From Verrucomicrobiota bacterium (GTDB lineage Bacteria > Verrucomicrobiota > Verrucomicrobiia > Opitutales > UBA953), in NCBI GenBank assembly GCA_005798925.1, contig SYID01000083.1, positions 1 through 7,454 on the forward strand: DNA of 7,454 nucleotides, in the 5' to 3' direction. The notes under the pieces are model-generated. The model was not told the origin of the DNA. It saw only the letters and a program-made list of their open reading frames with translations, and did not search any database. Shown here piece after piece: positions 1-6,043 of this stretch. The position numbers were made by a program, and so were the translations under genes. Numbering within the stretch: the stretch's first letter is position 1; the number at the start of each line of letters is the position of its first letter.

Positions 1-968
1 CCAAGCCGGCCGCGAAGCCCGCGCCCAAGCCGGCCGCCAAGGCGGCGCCGGTTCCGGCCGCGAAGCCCGCGAAGAAGGGCGCCGCCCCCGTCGCTCCGGT
101 CAAGAACGCCAAGGCCGCTCCCGTCGCTCCCGCCGCCAAGGGCGGCAAGGCCGCGAAGACGCCCAAGGTCGATCACGCCGTCCAGAAGGGTCTCCTGAAC
201 AAGCATCGCGACGACCATCACCAGGCCGATGCGCTGGACGTGAAGGTCCGCCCGAAGCTCCAGTATTACACGCTGGCCGACCTCAAGGCCTACCTCGAGA
301 AACGCAACAAGTCGAAGTCCAAGCTCAATCTCTGGGTGCCGGACGAGGAGCGCAAGGCGCGCGAGAAAGCCGCGGCCGCCGCGCGTTCGCAGGGCAACCG
401 TTCGCACAACATCGCCACGGCCTCCATCGCCGAGCTCCTCGGCGGCGCCAACCCCTTCCGCAAGGGCGAGGGCTTCGTCGACGAAGCCAAGCAGGTCCCC
501 GAGAAGTTCCGTCGCTACTATCGTCTGCTGGTGGACATGCGCGACGCGCTGCACAAGGGCCTCGCCTTCCATTCCGAAGAAGCCCTCAAGAAGTCGGGCA
601 AGGACGACGCCGGCGACCTTTCCGGCTATTCGCAGCACCTGGCCGACGCCGGCACCGATACCGCCGACCGCGACTTCGCCCTGTCGCTGATCTCCAACGA
701 GCAGGAAGCGCTCAAGGAAATCGCCGACGCCATCGAGCGGATGAAGAAAGGCAGCTACGGCACCTGCGAGATCACCGGCAAGCCGATCCCGGCCGCGCGC
801 CTCACCGCCGTGCCGTTCACCCGTTACTCGCTCGAGGGCCAGAAGGAGCTCGAGCGCAATCGTCGCGCCCATCGCCGGCGCGGCGGCAACCCGCTCGGCG
901 AGATCGGGGACGAGGTCGGCTTCGGCACCGGCGGCGGCGGCGGCGAGGACGACCCCAGCGACTCCTGA
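1..968 (+). CDS. DksA/TraR-family RNA polymerase-binding regulator with Lys/Ala/Pro-rich tail (5' end outside window)
   Basis: The reading frame is open from the window edge (first full codon at 3) to the TGA at 966-968, giving at least 321 residues. The GTG at 240 is inside this frame and is unlikely to be the start. Codons 3-170 encode a low-complexity tail of repeated KPA, AAK and PAKK units, like histone H1 tails. A middle segment (about 240-500) is basic and unrecognised. From about 505 the sequence resembles DksA: a helical segment, an acidic 'DAGTDTADRDFALSL' stretch like the coiled-coil tip region, then 'GSYGTCEITGKPI' and 'FTRYSLEG'. DksA/TraR proteins enter the RNA polymerase secondary channel and tune initiation. 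Of the four zinc-binding cysteines only the first remains (codon 765); the others are Thr (774), Ser (828) and Gly (837). The protein ends in a Gly/Asp-rich tail. It precedes lspA by 12 nt, an adjacency I recall from Bacteroidetes and Verrucomicrobia. The family call is firm; its target promoters are unknown. Confidence 0.85.
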   Translation, partial: KPAAKPAPKPAAKAAPVPAAKPAKKGAAPVAPVKNAKAAPVAPAAKGGKAAKTPKVDHAVQKGLLNKHRDDHHQADALDVKVRPKLQYYTLADLKAYLEKRNKSKSKLNLWVPDEERKAREKAAAAARSQGNRSHNIATASIAELLGGANPFRKGEGFVDEAKQVPEKFRRYYRLLVDMRDALHKGLAFHSEEALKKSGKDDAGDLSGYSQHLADAGTDTADRDFALSLISNEQEALKEIADAIERMKKGSYGTCEITGKPIPAARLTAVPFTRYSLEGQKELERNRRAHRRRGGNPLGEIGDEVGFGTGGGGGEDDPSDS

Positions 969-980
969 TCCGCTCCGCGC

Positions 981-1535
981 ATGCTCGCCCGGTTCCGCCC
1001 CTACCTGTCCTTCTGGACGGTCTGCCTGGCCGCGATCGCGGCGGACGTGGCGACCAAGCTGCTGGTGGTCCGGCGGATTCCCTTCGGCGCGTATTTCGCG
1101 GACGATCCCGGACGTCCGCCGGTCGTCGTCTTCCCTTGGTTCTGGATCGTCCACGTCGGCAACAAGGGCGCCGCGTGGGGTCTGGGCGCCGAGCACGACG
1201 TCCGCCCGTTCCTGATCTTCCTCGCCTTGGCCGTGCTCGCGCTCGTCTGGCGCTGGCGCCGGCCGCTCCTGCGCGAGCTCCAGGGCGGCCAGCTGGCCTT
1301 CGGGCTTTTCGTCGGCGGCACCCTGGGCAACGTCCGCGACCGCCTCTTCGGCGACCACGTCATCGATTTCCTCGACGTGCACCTGCCGTATTACCGCTTC
1401 CCGGCCTTCAACGTGGCCGACGCCTCCATCTGCGTCGGCGTGGGCCTTTATGTCGTGATGTCCTACCGCCAAGACCGCCTGCGTCGCGAGGCCATCATCT
1501 CGCACGGCGGCGAAGATCCCCCGCCCGGCGCATGA
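981..1535 (+). CDS. lspA: Lipoprotein signal peptidase (signal peptidase II, LspA)
   Basis: A 184-residue inner-membrane aspartyl protease that cleaves the signal peptide of prolipoproteins just before the lipid-modified cysteine. Family landmarks are present. D22 lies in 'AADVATKLLV' (usual form DQxTK). N61 lies in 'HVGNKGAAWG' (usual form NxGAAFG). The two catalytic aspartates are D120 in 'GTLGNVRDR' and D147 in 'FNVADASI'. Hydrophobic stretches near residues 10-29, 75-92, 104-118 and 146-162 fit the four-helix topology, and the length is only slightly above the usual 160-170. The ATG is 12 nt after the upstream DksA-like stop and in the same frame. No Shine-Dalgarno sequence precedes it, so translational coupling is likely. 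The stop overlaps the next start as ATGA. A small predicted lipoprotein gene at 3976 is a possible client, though LspA acts on all lipoproteins in the cell. Confidence 0.96.
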   Translation: MLARFRPYLSFWTVCLAAIAADVATKLLVVRRIPFGAYFADDPGRPPVVVFPWFWIVHVGNKGAAWGLGAEHDVRPFLIFLALAVLALVWRWRRPLLRELQGGQLAFGLFVGGTLGNVRDRLFGDHVIDFLDVHLPYYRFPAFNVADASICVGVGLYVVMSYRQDRLRREAIISHGGEDPPPGA

Positions 1536-2146
1536 GCGTGCGCTTCGACCTCGCTGCCCATCCCGGCGCGCAGGCGTACCGCCTCCTCGCGGGCTTGGTC
1601 GTCCCCCGGCCCATCGCCTTGGTCACGACCCTCGACGCCGCGGGCGTGGTCAACGCCGCGCCGTTCTCGTTCTTCAACGTCATGGGCGCCGAGCCGGCGA
1701 TCGCGGTGCTCGCCCCGGCCGACCGCGACGACGGCACGCCGAAGGACACCGCCGCGAACCTGCACGCCAACGGCGAATGCGTCATCCATGTCTGCGACGA
1801 AGCCGTCGCGGCGCGGATGGTCGAGTGCGCGCGGCCGTTGCCGCCCGGCGTGAGCGAGGTGCCGCGCGCGGGCTTCAGCCTCGCGCCCTCCGAGCGCGTG
1901 CGCGTCCCGCGGCTCGTCGAATGCCCCGTGGCCCTCGAAGGCCGCGTGCTCGACATCCGCAGATACGGCGACAACCGGCTCGTCGTGATCGAGCTCCTGC
2001 TCGCGCACGTGCGCGAGGGCGTCGCCGATCCGGCGACGTGGAAGGTCGACTACGCGCGGTATGCCCCGGTCGGACGGATGAACAGTCCCGACGGCTACGC
2101 GCGCACGACGGACCGTTTCACGCTGCGGTTCCCGTCGGAGGCCTGA
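1532..2146 (+). CDS. Flavin reductase-like (FMN-binding split barrel) protein
   Basis: 204 residues. The N-terminal half matches the flavin reductase-like domain of the DIM6/NTAB type: 'RPIALVTTLDAAG' at 26-38, 'NAAPFSFFNVMGAEP' at 41-55, and 'KDTAANLHANGECVIHV' at 71-87. In this fold these strands and loops bind FMN. The C-terminal part ('YAPVGRMNSPDGYARTTDRF', 177-196) is also typical. Such proteins reduce FMN with NAD(P)H, or act as FMN-dependent oxidoreductases of unknown substrate, in the cytoplasm. The ATG overlaps the lspA TGA by 4 nt and no Shine-Dalgarno sequence is visible, so it is probably co-translated with lspA. Nothing in the neighbourhood suggests a dedicated monooxygenase partner, and the physiological substrate cannot be inferred. 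The stop codon directly abuts the stop of the convergent gene on the other strand. Confidence 0.87.
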   Translation: MSVRFDLAAHPGAQAYRLLAGLVVPRPIALVTTLDAAGVVNAAPFSFFNVMGAEPAIAVLAPADRDDGTPKDTAANLHANGECVIHVCDEAVAARMVECARPLPPGVSEVPRAGFSLAPSERVRVPRLVECPVALEGRVLDIRRYGDNRLVVIELLLAHVREGVADPATWKVDYARYAPVGRMNSPDGYARTTDRFTLRFPSEA

Positions 2147-2950
2147 TCAGAGGCCCTTCGAGACGCGCTTCACGACGGTCGCGAAATCGTCGGGCCGCGG
2201 CGCGACGACCTCGAACGTCCGGCCGCCGACCTTGCCCGTCACGCGCGCCACCCGCAGGAGCAGGCCGCGGTGCAACGGCTTGTCTTCGCCCTTGTTGAGC
2301 CGGCCTTTCGGGGTCGTGTCGGTGAGCGTCACGCGCCCCGAGCGGCCGTACTTCAGTTCGCCGGCGATGCGGATGCCGCATTCCGAGGCGTGGATGCGCA
2401 CCTGGTCGCGGCGCGGGAAGGGCGTGTGCGCCGCCCAGACGCGCCAGCGGCCGCCGGCGCGGCCCGGTTCGAAGCGCGTCTGGGCGTGCTTGCCGTTGCG
2501 GTGCGACACGAACGCGCGCTGCTGCGAGTCGTCCATGCCCACGGGCAGGTCGCAGATGCCGGCTTCTTCCGGCGCGTCTTCGGCCCGCGCGACGAATTCG
2601 TATTCGAAGCGGAAGGCGCCCGAGCCGAGGGCTTCGCGCCAGTCGGCCATGGCCGTGGCGCGGTCGGCGAGCAGGGCGACGCCGGCGGCCTCCGGTTCCG
2701 GGCCGAAGATCGCGGCGGGTTCGGCGAGGCCGAGGCGGACCATCTCCGGCTTGCCCGCCTCGAGCTGCGCGCGGAGCTGGCCGAGCAGGGTGGGCGCGCC
2801 GTTCTGCCAGGGATGTTCCTCGAACGCCACGCCGGCGGGCTTGTCCAGCGCCACCCAGCCGGGCCCGGCGGCGAGCACCGCGACGCGCACCGGCTCCTCG
2901 CCGAGCAGGCCGGCGGCGAAACCGATGGCGGCGGGGAGGGCGGCGGACAT
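2147..2950 (-). CDS. RluA-fold pseudouridine synthase-like protein lacking the HRLD catalytic motif
   Basis: 267 residues related to the RluA/RsuA pseudouridine synthases, which isomerise uridine in rRNA or tRNA. Supporting motifs are 'WVALDKPAGVAFEEHP' (32-47, the usual NKPAGxxVHP strand), 'GKHAQTRFEP' (153-162), 'RRDQVRIHASECGIRIAGELKYG' (180-202, split here only by family consensus RxHQIRxHLxxxGxPIxGDxxYG), and 'LHRGLLLRV' (226-234). The catalytic motif HRLDxxTSG should fall at 82-90 but reads FGPEPEAAG, so the essential aspartate is a glutamate (E85) and His, Arg and Leu are gone. No S4 domain is present. It may be a catalytically dead RNA-binding protein or have altered chemistry. The ATG at 2948-2950 has no strong ribosome-binding site and lies 9 nt past the rpsT terminator T-run. 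Expression may therefore depend on read-through, or the true start may lie slightly downstream. Family placement is good; activity is doubtful. Confidence 0.82.
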   Translation of the reverse strand: MSAALPAAIGFAAGLLGEEPVRVAVLAAGPGWVALDKPAGVAFEEHPWQNGAPTLLGQLRAQLEAGKPEMVRLGLAEPAAIFGPEPEAAGVALLADRATAMADWREALGSGAFRFEYEFVARAEDAPEEAGICDLPVGMDDSQQRAFVSHRNGKHAQTRFEPGRAGGRWRVWAAHTPFPRRDQVRIHASECGIRIAGELKYGRSGRVTLTDTTPKGRLNKGEDKPLHRGLLLRVARVTGKVGGRTFEVVAPRPDDFATVVKRVSKGL

Positions 2951-2959
2951 CTCAGGAAC

Positions 2960-2989
2960 AAAAAAACCCCGGCGCCGAGGCGACGGGGT
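2960..2989 (-). terminator. Intrinsic terminator downstream of rpsT
   Basis: Read on the minus strand, ACCCCG and CGGGGT pair over 6 bp. After one T/C mismatch, three further G-C pairs (CGC with GCG) close a CTCG tetraloop. A run of seven Ts follows directly (2966 down to 2960). This is a standard Rho-independent terminator placed 22 nt after the rpsT stop. There is no T-run on the plus strand, so it acts in one direction only. Confidence 0.85.
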
Positions 2990-3010
2990 CGGTGGGGAGG
3001 CCGGCCGGCA

Positions 3011-3256
3011 TCACTTCTTGGCGGCGGCGAGCTTCTTGGCGAGGCGCGCCTTGATGCGGTTGGCCTTGTTGCGATGGATCACGCCGGTCTTCGCGGCCTT
3101 GTCGGCGGCGGAAGCGACCTGGGCCGCGGAGGCCGCGACGTTGGCGCCGGTGAGGCTCTTGACGAGGCCCTTGAGGCGGGTGCGCACGATCTTGTTGTGC
3201 TCGGCGCGGCGGGCGGTCTGGCGGATGCTCTTCTTGTTAGCTTTGATGTTGGCCAT
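3011..3256 (-). CDS. rpsT: 30S ribosomal protein S20
   Basis: An 81-residue, very basic, alanine- and lysine-rich protein that binds the 5' and 3'-minor domains of 16S rRNA early in 30S assembly. The N-terminus 'MANIKANKKSIRQTARRAEHN' (21 residues by family alignment, key residues N3, K5, S10, R12 and R16-R17) is characteristic. 'AADKAAKTGVIHRNKANRIK' near 50-69 is the conserved S20 C-terminal helix. The length is near the usual 85-90. The ATG at 3254-3256 is the only sensible start. The bases before it (minus strand CTACTGACACA) contain no Shine-Dalgarno sequence, as also seen for rpsP and rplS here. It lies downstream of tRNA-Tyr on the same strand, about 100 bp away with a hairpin between, and ends in its own terminator. 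Confidence 0.96.
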   Translation of the reverse strand: MANIKANKKSIRQTARRAEHNKIVRTRLKGLVKSLTGANVAASAAQVASAADKAAKTGVIHRNKANRIKARLAKKLAAAKK

Positions 3257-3323
3257 GTGTGTCAGTAGGGAAGCCGTGGGCGGCCCTCGGAGTCAACGCG
3301 GATTTGAGGCTTTCAGGCGCGGA

Positions 3324-3346
3324 GAGGCCCCTCGGAGAGGGGCCTC
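3324..3346 (-). terminator. Perfect 10-bp inverted repeat between tRNA-Tyr and rpsT, possible terminator or processing site
   Basis: GAGGCCCCTC at 3324-3333 and GAGGGGCCTC at 3337-3346 are exact inverted copies around a 3-nt loop. It begins 11 nt after the encoded CCA of tRNA-Tyr on the minus strand. No U-tract follows on either strand, so it is either an atypical terminator for the tRNA or a structure guiding 3' trimming. Termination is an inference from position. Confidence 0.5.
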
Positions 3347-3357
3347 GGACGTCCTGC

Positions 3358-3444
3358 TGGTGGAAGGGGTGGGATTCGAACCCACGAACAGCGAAGCTGA
3401 ACGGATTTACAGTCCGCGACCTTTAGCCACTTGGATACCCTTCC
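3358..3444 (-). tRNA. tRNA-Tyr (GTA anticodon), CCA encoded
   Basis: On the minus strand the 7-bp acceptor stem is GGAAGGG (3444-3438) paired with CCCTTCC (3368-3362). The anticodon loop CTGTAAA lies at 3412-3406 with GTA at 3410-3408. A long class-II variable arm (containing CAGCTTCGCTG) is present, as expected for bacterial tRNA-Tyr, followed by the T-loop GTTCGAATC. Discriminator A (3361) and CCA (3360-3358) are encoded in the DNA. The anticodon stem GCGGA/TCCGT is 5 bp with one G-T pair. It charges tyrosine and reads UAU/UAC codons. A GC-rich hairpin and rpsT follow on the same strand. Confidence 0.97.
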
Positions 3445-3460
3445 GGCCAACAGGACGGGC

Positions 3461-3489
3461 AACTTGGCACTCCCCCCGTCCGGTGACAA
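3461..3489 (-). promoter_or_regulatory. Candidate promoter for tRNA-Tyr
   Basis: On the minus strand TTGTCA (3489-3484) is followed by a 17-nt spacer and CAAGTT (3466-3461). It is then followed by the GC-rich discriminator GCCCGTCC, a pattern typical of growth-rate-controlled stable-RNA promoters. Transcription would start about 10 nt before the tRNA 5' end. The -35 is good (5 of 6 to TTGACA), but the -10 is poor, so this is tentative. Confidence 0.35.
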
Positions 3490-3580
3490 GCGCTTTCGCT
3501 GGCCTTATCGGTCCTTTCGGGCCCGCCATTCCCCGGGATTCCCCCTTTTCACGCTCCTGCCCTTCGCCTAGCCTCAGGGA

Positions 3581-3967
3581 ATGAAGCCTGATCCGCTCGT
3601 GGTGCTGTTCGACGGCGAGTGCGCCCTGTGCAACGGCTCGGCGGCCTGGCTGGCCCGTCGCGACTTATCCGGCCGGTTGATCTTCGCGACGAACCGCGGC
3701 GAGGCCGCCCGCGTCGCCGGCGAGCCGGCCGGCGGCGACCCGGACACGATCGTGGTATGGGACGGCTCGCGTCGGCGGGTCCGCGCGGACGCGGTGCTGG
3801 CTTTGCTCGCCGCCTTGGGCGGCGGGTGGGGTGCGCTGGCCTGGTGCGGCCGGCTCTGTCCGCGCTTCCTCCTCGATGGATTGTACGGCGCCGTCGCCCG
3901 GCGTCGTCGCTGGTTCGGCCGGCCGGCGGCTTGTCCGCGCTTGAGCCCGCTCGCCCTCGCGGAATAG
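3581..3967 (+). CDS. DCC-family thiol-disulfide oxidoreductase-like protein (DUF393)
   Basis: 128 residues. The N-terminus 'VVLFDGECALCNGS' (7-20) carries the D-x-x-C-x-x-C signature of the DCC family (D11, C14, C17), which is predicted to have a thioredoxin-like fold and redox activity. A typical family C-terminus follows: 'AWCGRLCPRFLLDGLYG' and then 'RRRRWFGRPAACP', like the usual YRWFG-x-x-x-C ending. Substrates are unknown for most members. The ATG at 3581 places the motif at the expected distance from the N-terminus; only AGGGA directly against the ATG resembles a ribosome-binding site. It is the first gene of the plus-strand operon and is divergent from tRNA-Tyr. The next start is 8 nt after its TAG. 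The 136-bp gap upstream should hold its promoter, but I cannot identify a convincing one. Confidence 0.87.
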   Translation: MKPDPLVVLFDGECALCNGSAAWLARRDLSGRLIFATNRGEAARVAGEPAGGDPDTIVVWDGSRRRVRADAVLALLAALGGGWGALAWCGRLCPRFLLDGLYGAVARRRRWFGRPAACPRLSPLALAE

Positions 3968-3975
3968 AAGAAGGC

Positions 3976-4263
3976 ATGGACTCCGCTGCCCGCATCCTGC
4001 TCCTGGCCTGCATGGCGGGCTGCGCGGGCTGTTCGTCGCTTGACCCGAGGCCCGACCAGGCCGACATGCAGCGCCGGCTCGCGGCCGACACCGAGGAGCG
4101 CAAGGCGCGCCTCAAGGCCAAGGGCACGCTGAGCCCTCAGGAATATGACCTGCTGGCGAAGAAGATGGGCTGGACGACGTCGCCGGCCGGCGGCCTGCCG
4201 CCGCCGCCCACGGTCGAGGAGCTCGAGCGGCGCGTCAAGGCCGCGGAAACGTCCAAGCCCTGA
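3976..4263 (+). CDS. Small predicted lipoprotein, unknown function
   Basis: 95 residues. The N-terminus has one Arg (R6), a short hydrophobic core 'ILLLACMAG' and three nearby cysteines (C12, C16, C19). LLAC and MAGC both resemble lipoboxes, so lipid attachment at C12 or C16 is plausible, after LspA cleavage. The mature part is charged and helical ('MQRRLAADTEERKARLKAKG', about 33-52). It is followed by 'LSPQEYDLLAKKMGW', which looks like a small SHOCT-like or helix-turn segment, then a proline-rich linker and a final helix 'TVEELERRVKAAE'. A purine-rich AGAAGAAGG precedes the ATG at 3976, one of the better ribosome-binding sites here. Its TGA shares one base with the next ATG (TGATG), coupling it to the permeases. 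It is far too small to be the oligopeptide-binding protein. I do not recognise the family. Confidence 0.75.
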   Translation: MDSAARILLLACMAGCAGCSSLDPRPDQADMQRRLAADTEERKARLKAKGTLSPQEYDLLAKKMGWTTSPAGGLPPPPTVEELERRVKAAETSKP

Positions 4264-5180
4264 TGGCCTACGTCCTGCGCCGGCTGCTGGAGATGATCCC
4301 CGTCCTGCTCATCGTGGTGACGGCGACGTTCTTCCTGGCCAACGCCGTGCCCGGCGGACCGTTCGACAAGGACCGGCCGCTGCCGGCGGAAGTGAAGGCG
4401 CGCCTCGAGCAGTATTACGGGCTCGACCAGCCGCTGCCGAAGCAGCTCGGCCGCTACGTCGTCAACCTTGCGCAGGGCGACCTCGGCCCTTCGCTCAAGT
4501 ATCCCGGCTGGTCCGTGCGCGAAGTCATCGGCTCGCGCATCGGCGTCTCGTGCGCGCTGGGCTTCGTCTCGCTGCTCGTCGCGGTGCTCATCGGCGTGCC
4601 CGTCGGCGTGCTCGCCGCGTCGCGGCCCAACAGCTGGCTGGATCGCGTCCCGATGGGCTTCACGCTCGTCGGCATCTGCGTGCCGTCGTTCGTGCTCGGC
4701 CCGGTCCTCGCGCTCGTCTTCGCGCTCGGCCTCGGGTGGCTGCCGCCGTGCGGCTGGGGTTCGGCCGTCCATTACGTGCTCCCCGCGGCGACGCTCGGCC
4801 TCATCACCGCCGCGCCGCTCGCGCGGCTGACACGCGGTTCGCTCATGGAGGTGCGCTCGCTGGATTACGTGCGCACCGCGCGCGCGAAGGGCGTGCCGCC
4901 CCTGCGCGTCTGGTTCGTCCACGCGCTGCGTAACGCGCTGCTGCCGGTGGTCACGTACCTCGGCCCCGCGGCGGCGGGCCTCGTCTCGGGCTCGTTCGTC
5001 ATCGAGTCGCTCTTCGACGTCCCGGGCATGGGCCGGCTCTTCGTCACCGCCATCATCAACCGTGACGTCACGCTGATCCTCGGCACGACGATTGTCTACG
5101 CCGCGGCGCTCCTTTTCCTCAACCTCGCGGCCGACCTGGCCAACGCCGCGCTGAATCCCAAGGTGGCCCGCGGCCGATGA
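4263..5180 (+). CDS. OppB/DppB-type ABC transporter permease
   Basis: 305 residues, the usual length for the first inner-membrane permease of peptide/nickel-type ABC importers. The start 'MAYVLRRLLEMIPVLLIV' is the standard OppB N-terminus leading into the first membrane helix (11-29). It is followed by the periplasmic 'YYGLDQPLPKQLGRYV' (51-66) and 'GDLGPSL' (72-78). Further helices lie near 97-119, 131-157, 169-188, 226-247 and 268-292. The cytoplasmic EAA loop that contacts the ATPase is clear at 201-229 ('DYVRTARAKGV', then 'FVHALRNALLPV'), as is 'FDVPGMGRLF' (251-260). The ATG overlaps the lipoprotein stop by one base and the TGA overlaps the next ATG. The substrate could be oligopeptides, dipeptides or a related solute; the sequence does not decide. 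No ATPase or binding protein is in the window. Confidence 0.93.
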   Translation: MAYVLRRLLEMIPVLLIVVTATFFLANAVPGGPFDKDRPLPAEVKARLEQYYGLDQPLPKQLGRYVVNLAQGDLGPSLKYPGWSVREVIGSRIGVSCALGFVSLLVAVLIGVPVGVLAASRPNSWLDRVPMGFTLVGICVPSFVLGPVLALVFALGLGWLPPCGWGSAVHYVLPAATLGLITAAPLARLTRGSLMEVRSLDYVRTARAKGVPPLRVWFVHALRNALLPVVTYLGPAAAGLVSGSFVIESLFDVPGMGRLFVTAIINRDVTLILGTTIVYAAALLFLNLAADLANAALNPKVARGR

Positions 5181-6040
5181 AGGAGCCCGTCGTCGAGTCC
5201 CTCGCCGCCGAGAGCGGCTGGCAGCGCTTCCGCAAGGACCGCGCGGCCGTCTGGTCGGGCTGGTTCCTCGTGGCGGTCGCGGCCGTCTGCTTCCTGTCCC
5301 CGTGGATCTCGCCTTATCCTTACATGGAGCAGAACCTCGCGCACAGCGCCATGGCTCCTTCGTCGGCCCATTGGCTCGGCACCGACCTCCTCGGCCGCGA
5401 CGTCCTTGCGCGCCTCCTGCAGGGCGGCATGATCTCGCTCTTCGTCGGCCTCATCGCCACCGCCGTCGCGCTCGCCGCAGGCATCTGCTACGGCGTGCTC
5501 GCGGCGGAGATCGGCGGCCGGGCCGAGGACGCCCTGATGCGAATCGTCGACATCGTGAGCACGCTGCCGCTGACGCTCATCGTGATCCTCGCCACGGTCG
5601 TCTTCGGGCAGAACCTCCCGATGATCTTCCTGGCCGTCGGCGGGGTGTCCTGGCTGACCATGGCCCGCATCATCCGTAACCAGACGCGCGAACTGAAGGG
5701 TTCGCAGTTCGTGCACGCCGCCGAATCGCTCGGGCAGTCGCGCTGGGGCGTCTTCCGACGGCATTACCTGCCCAATCTCGCCGGGACCATCGCCGTGTGC
5801 GCGACCCTGACCGTGCCCGGCGTGATGCTGCTGGAAGCCTTCGTGAGCTTCCTCGGGCTCGGCGTGAGGGCCCCGATGACCTCCTGGGGCCTGATGATCA
5901 AGGAAGGGGCCGACATCATGGAGGAGTGCCCCTGGCTGCTGGTCTCGCCCTCGGTCGTCTTCGCCCTGACGCTGCTGTCCCTCAACGTCCTCGGCGACGG
6001 ACTGCGCGACGCCTTCGACCCCCGTTCCTCCCGCAAGTAA
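5177..6040 (+). CDS. OppC/DppC-type ABC transporter permease
   Basis: 287 residues, partner permease to the preceding gene. It has the OppC-type N-terminal helix (26-44) with the 'SPYPYMEQNL' region, then the signature 'HWLGTDLLGRDVLARL' (65-80). Later helices lie near 85-110, 127-144, 147-163, 202-225 and 256-275. The EAA loop is at 178-200 ('FVHAAESLGQSRWGVFRRHY' then LPN). 'LGDGLRDAFDPR' (272-283) is the normal C-terminus. The ATG overlaps the upstream TGA by 4 nt, and AGGTGG 10 nt upstream is a plausible ribosome-binding site. The pair would form the transmembrane channel of an importer. The usual OppD/OppF ATPases do not follow; instead a small FmdB-like gene begins 3 nt after the stop. 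Confidence 0.93.
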   Translation: MKEPVVESLAAESGWQRFRKDRAAVWSGWFLVAVAAVCFLSPWISPYPYMEQNLAHSAMAPSSAHWLGTDLLGRDVLARLLQGGMISLFVGLIATAVALAAGICYGVLAAEIGGRAEDALMRIVDIVSTLPLTLIVILATVVFGQNLPMIFLAVGGVSWLTMARIIRNQTRELKGSQFVHAAESLGQSRWGVFRRHYLPNLAGTIAVCATLTVPGVMLLEAFVSFLGLGVRAPMTSWGLMIKEGADIMEECPWLLVSPSVVFALTLLSLNVLGDGLRDAFDPRSSRK

Positions 6041-6043
6041 GCC

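Noticed and set aside
3..170. KPA-rich repeats as a DNA repeat or CRISPR-like array
   Set aside because: The units are irregular in length and sequence and stay in one open frame; they are protein low complexity, not a DNA array.
1136..2146. Extended version of the flavin reductase frame starting inside lspA
   Set aside because: The extra N-terminus is Arg/Pro/Ala shadow sequence of lspA. The ATG at 1532 overlaps the lspA stop and gives a normal-length family member.
3291..3296. TTGACT on the minus strand as a -35 box for rpsT
   Set aside because: At 16-19 nt spacing the sequence is CTTCCC or similar, with no acceptable -10 element.
2232..3584. Long plus-strand open frame (450 codons) covering the RluA-like gene, rpsT and the tRNA
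   Set aside because: It overlaps three well-supported minus-strand genes. Its 'GVGFEPTNSEAE' segment is a known artefact of translating the strand opposite a tRNA.
4137..4922. Minus-strand open frame opposite the lipoprotein and OppB genes
   Set aside because: Same shadow-frame composition (repeated DEHAER patterns) and no motif; it is fully explained by the plus-strand permease.
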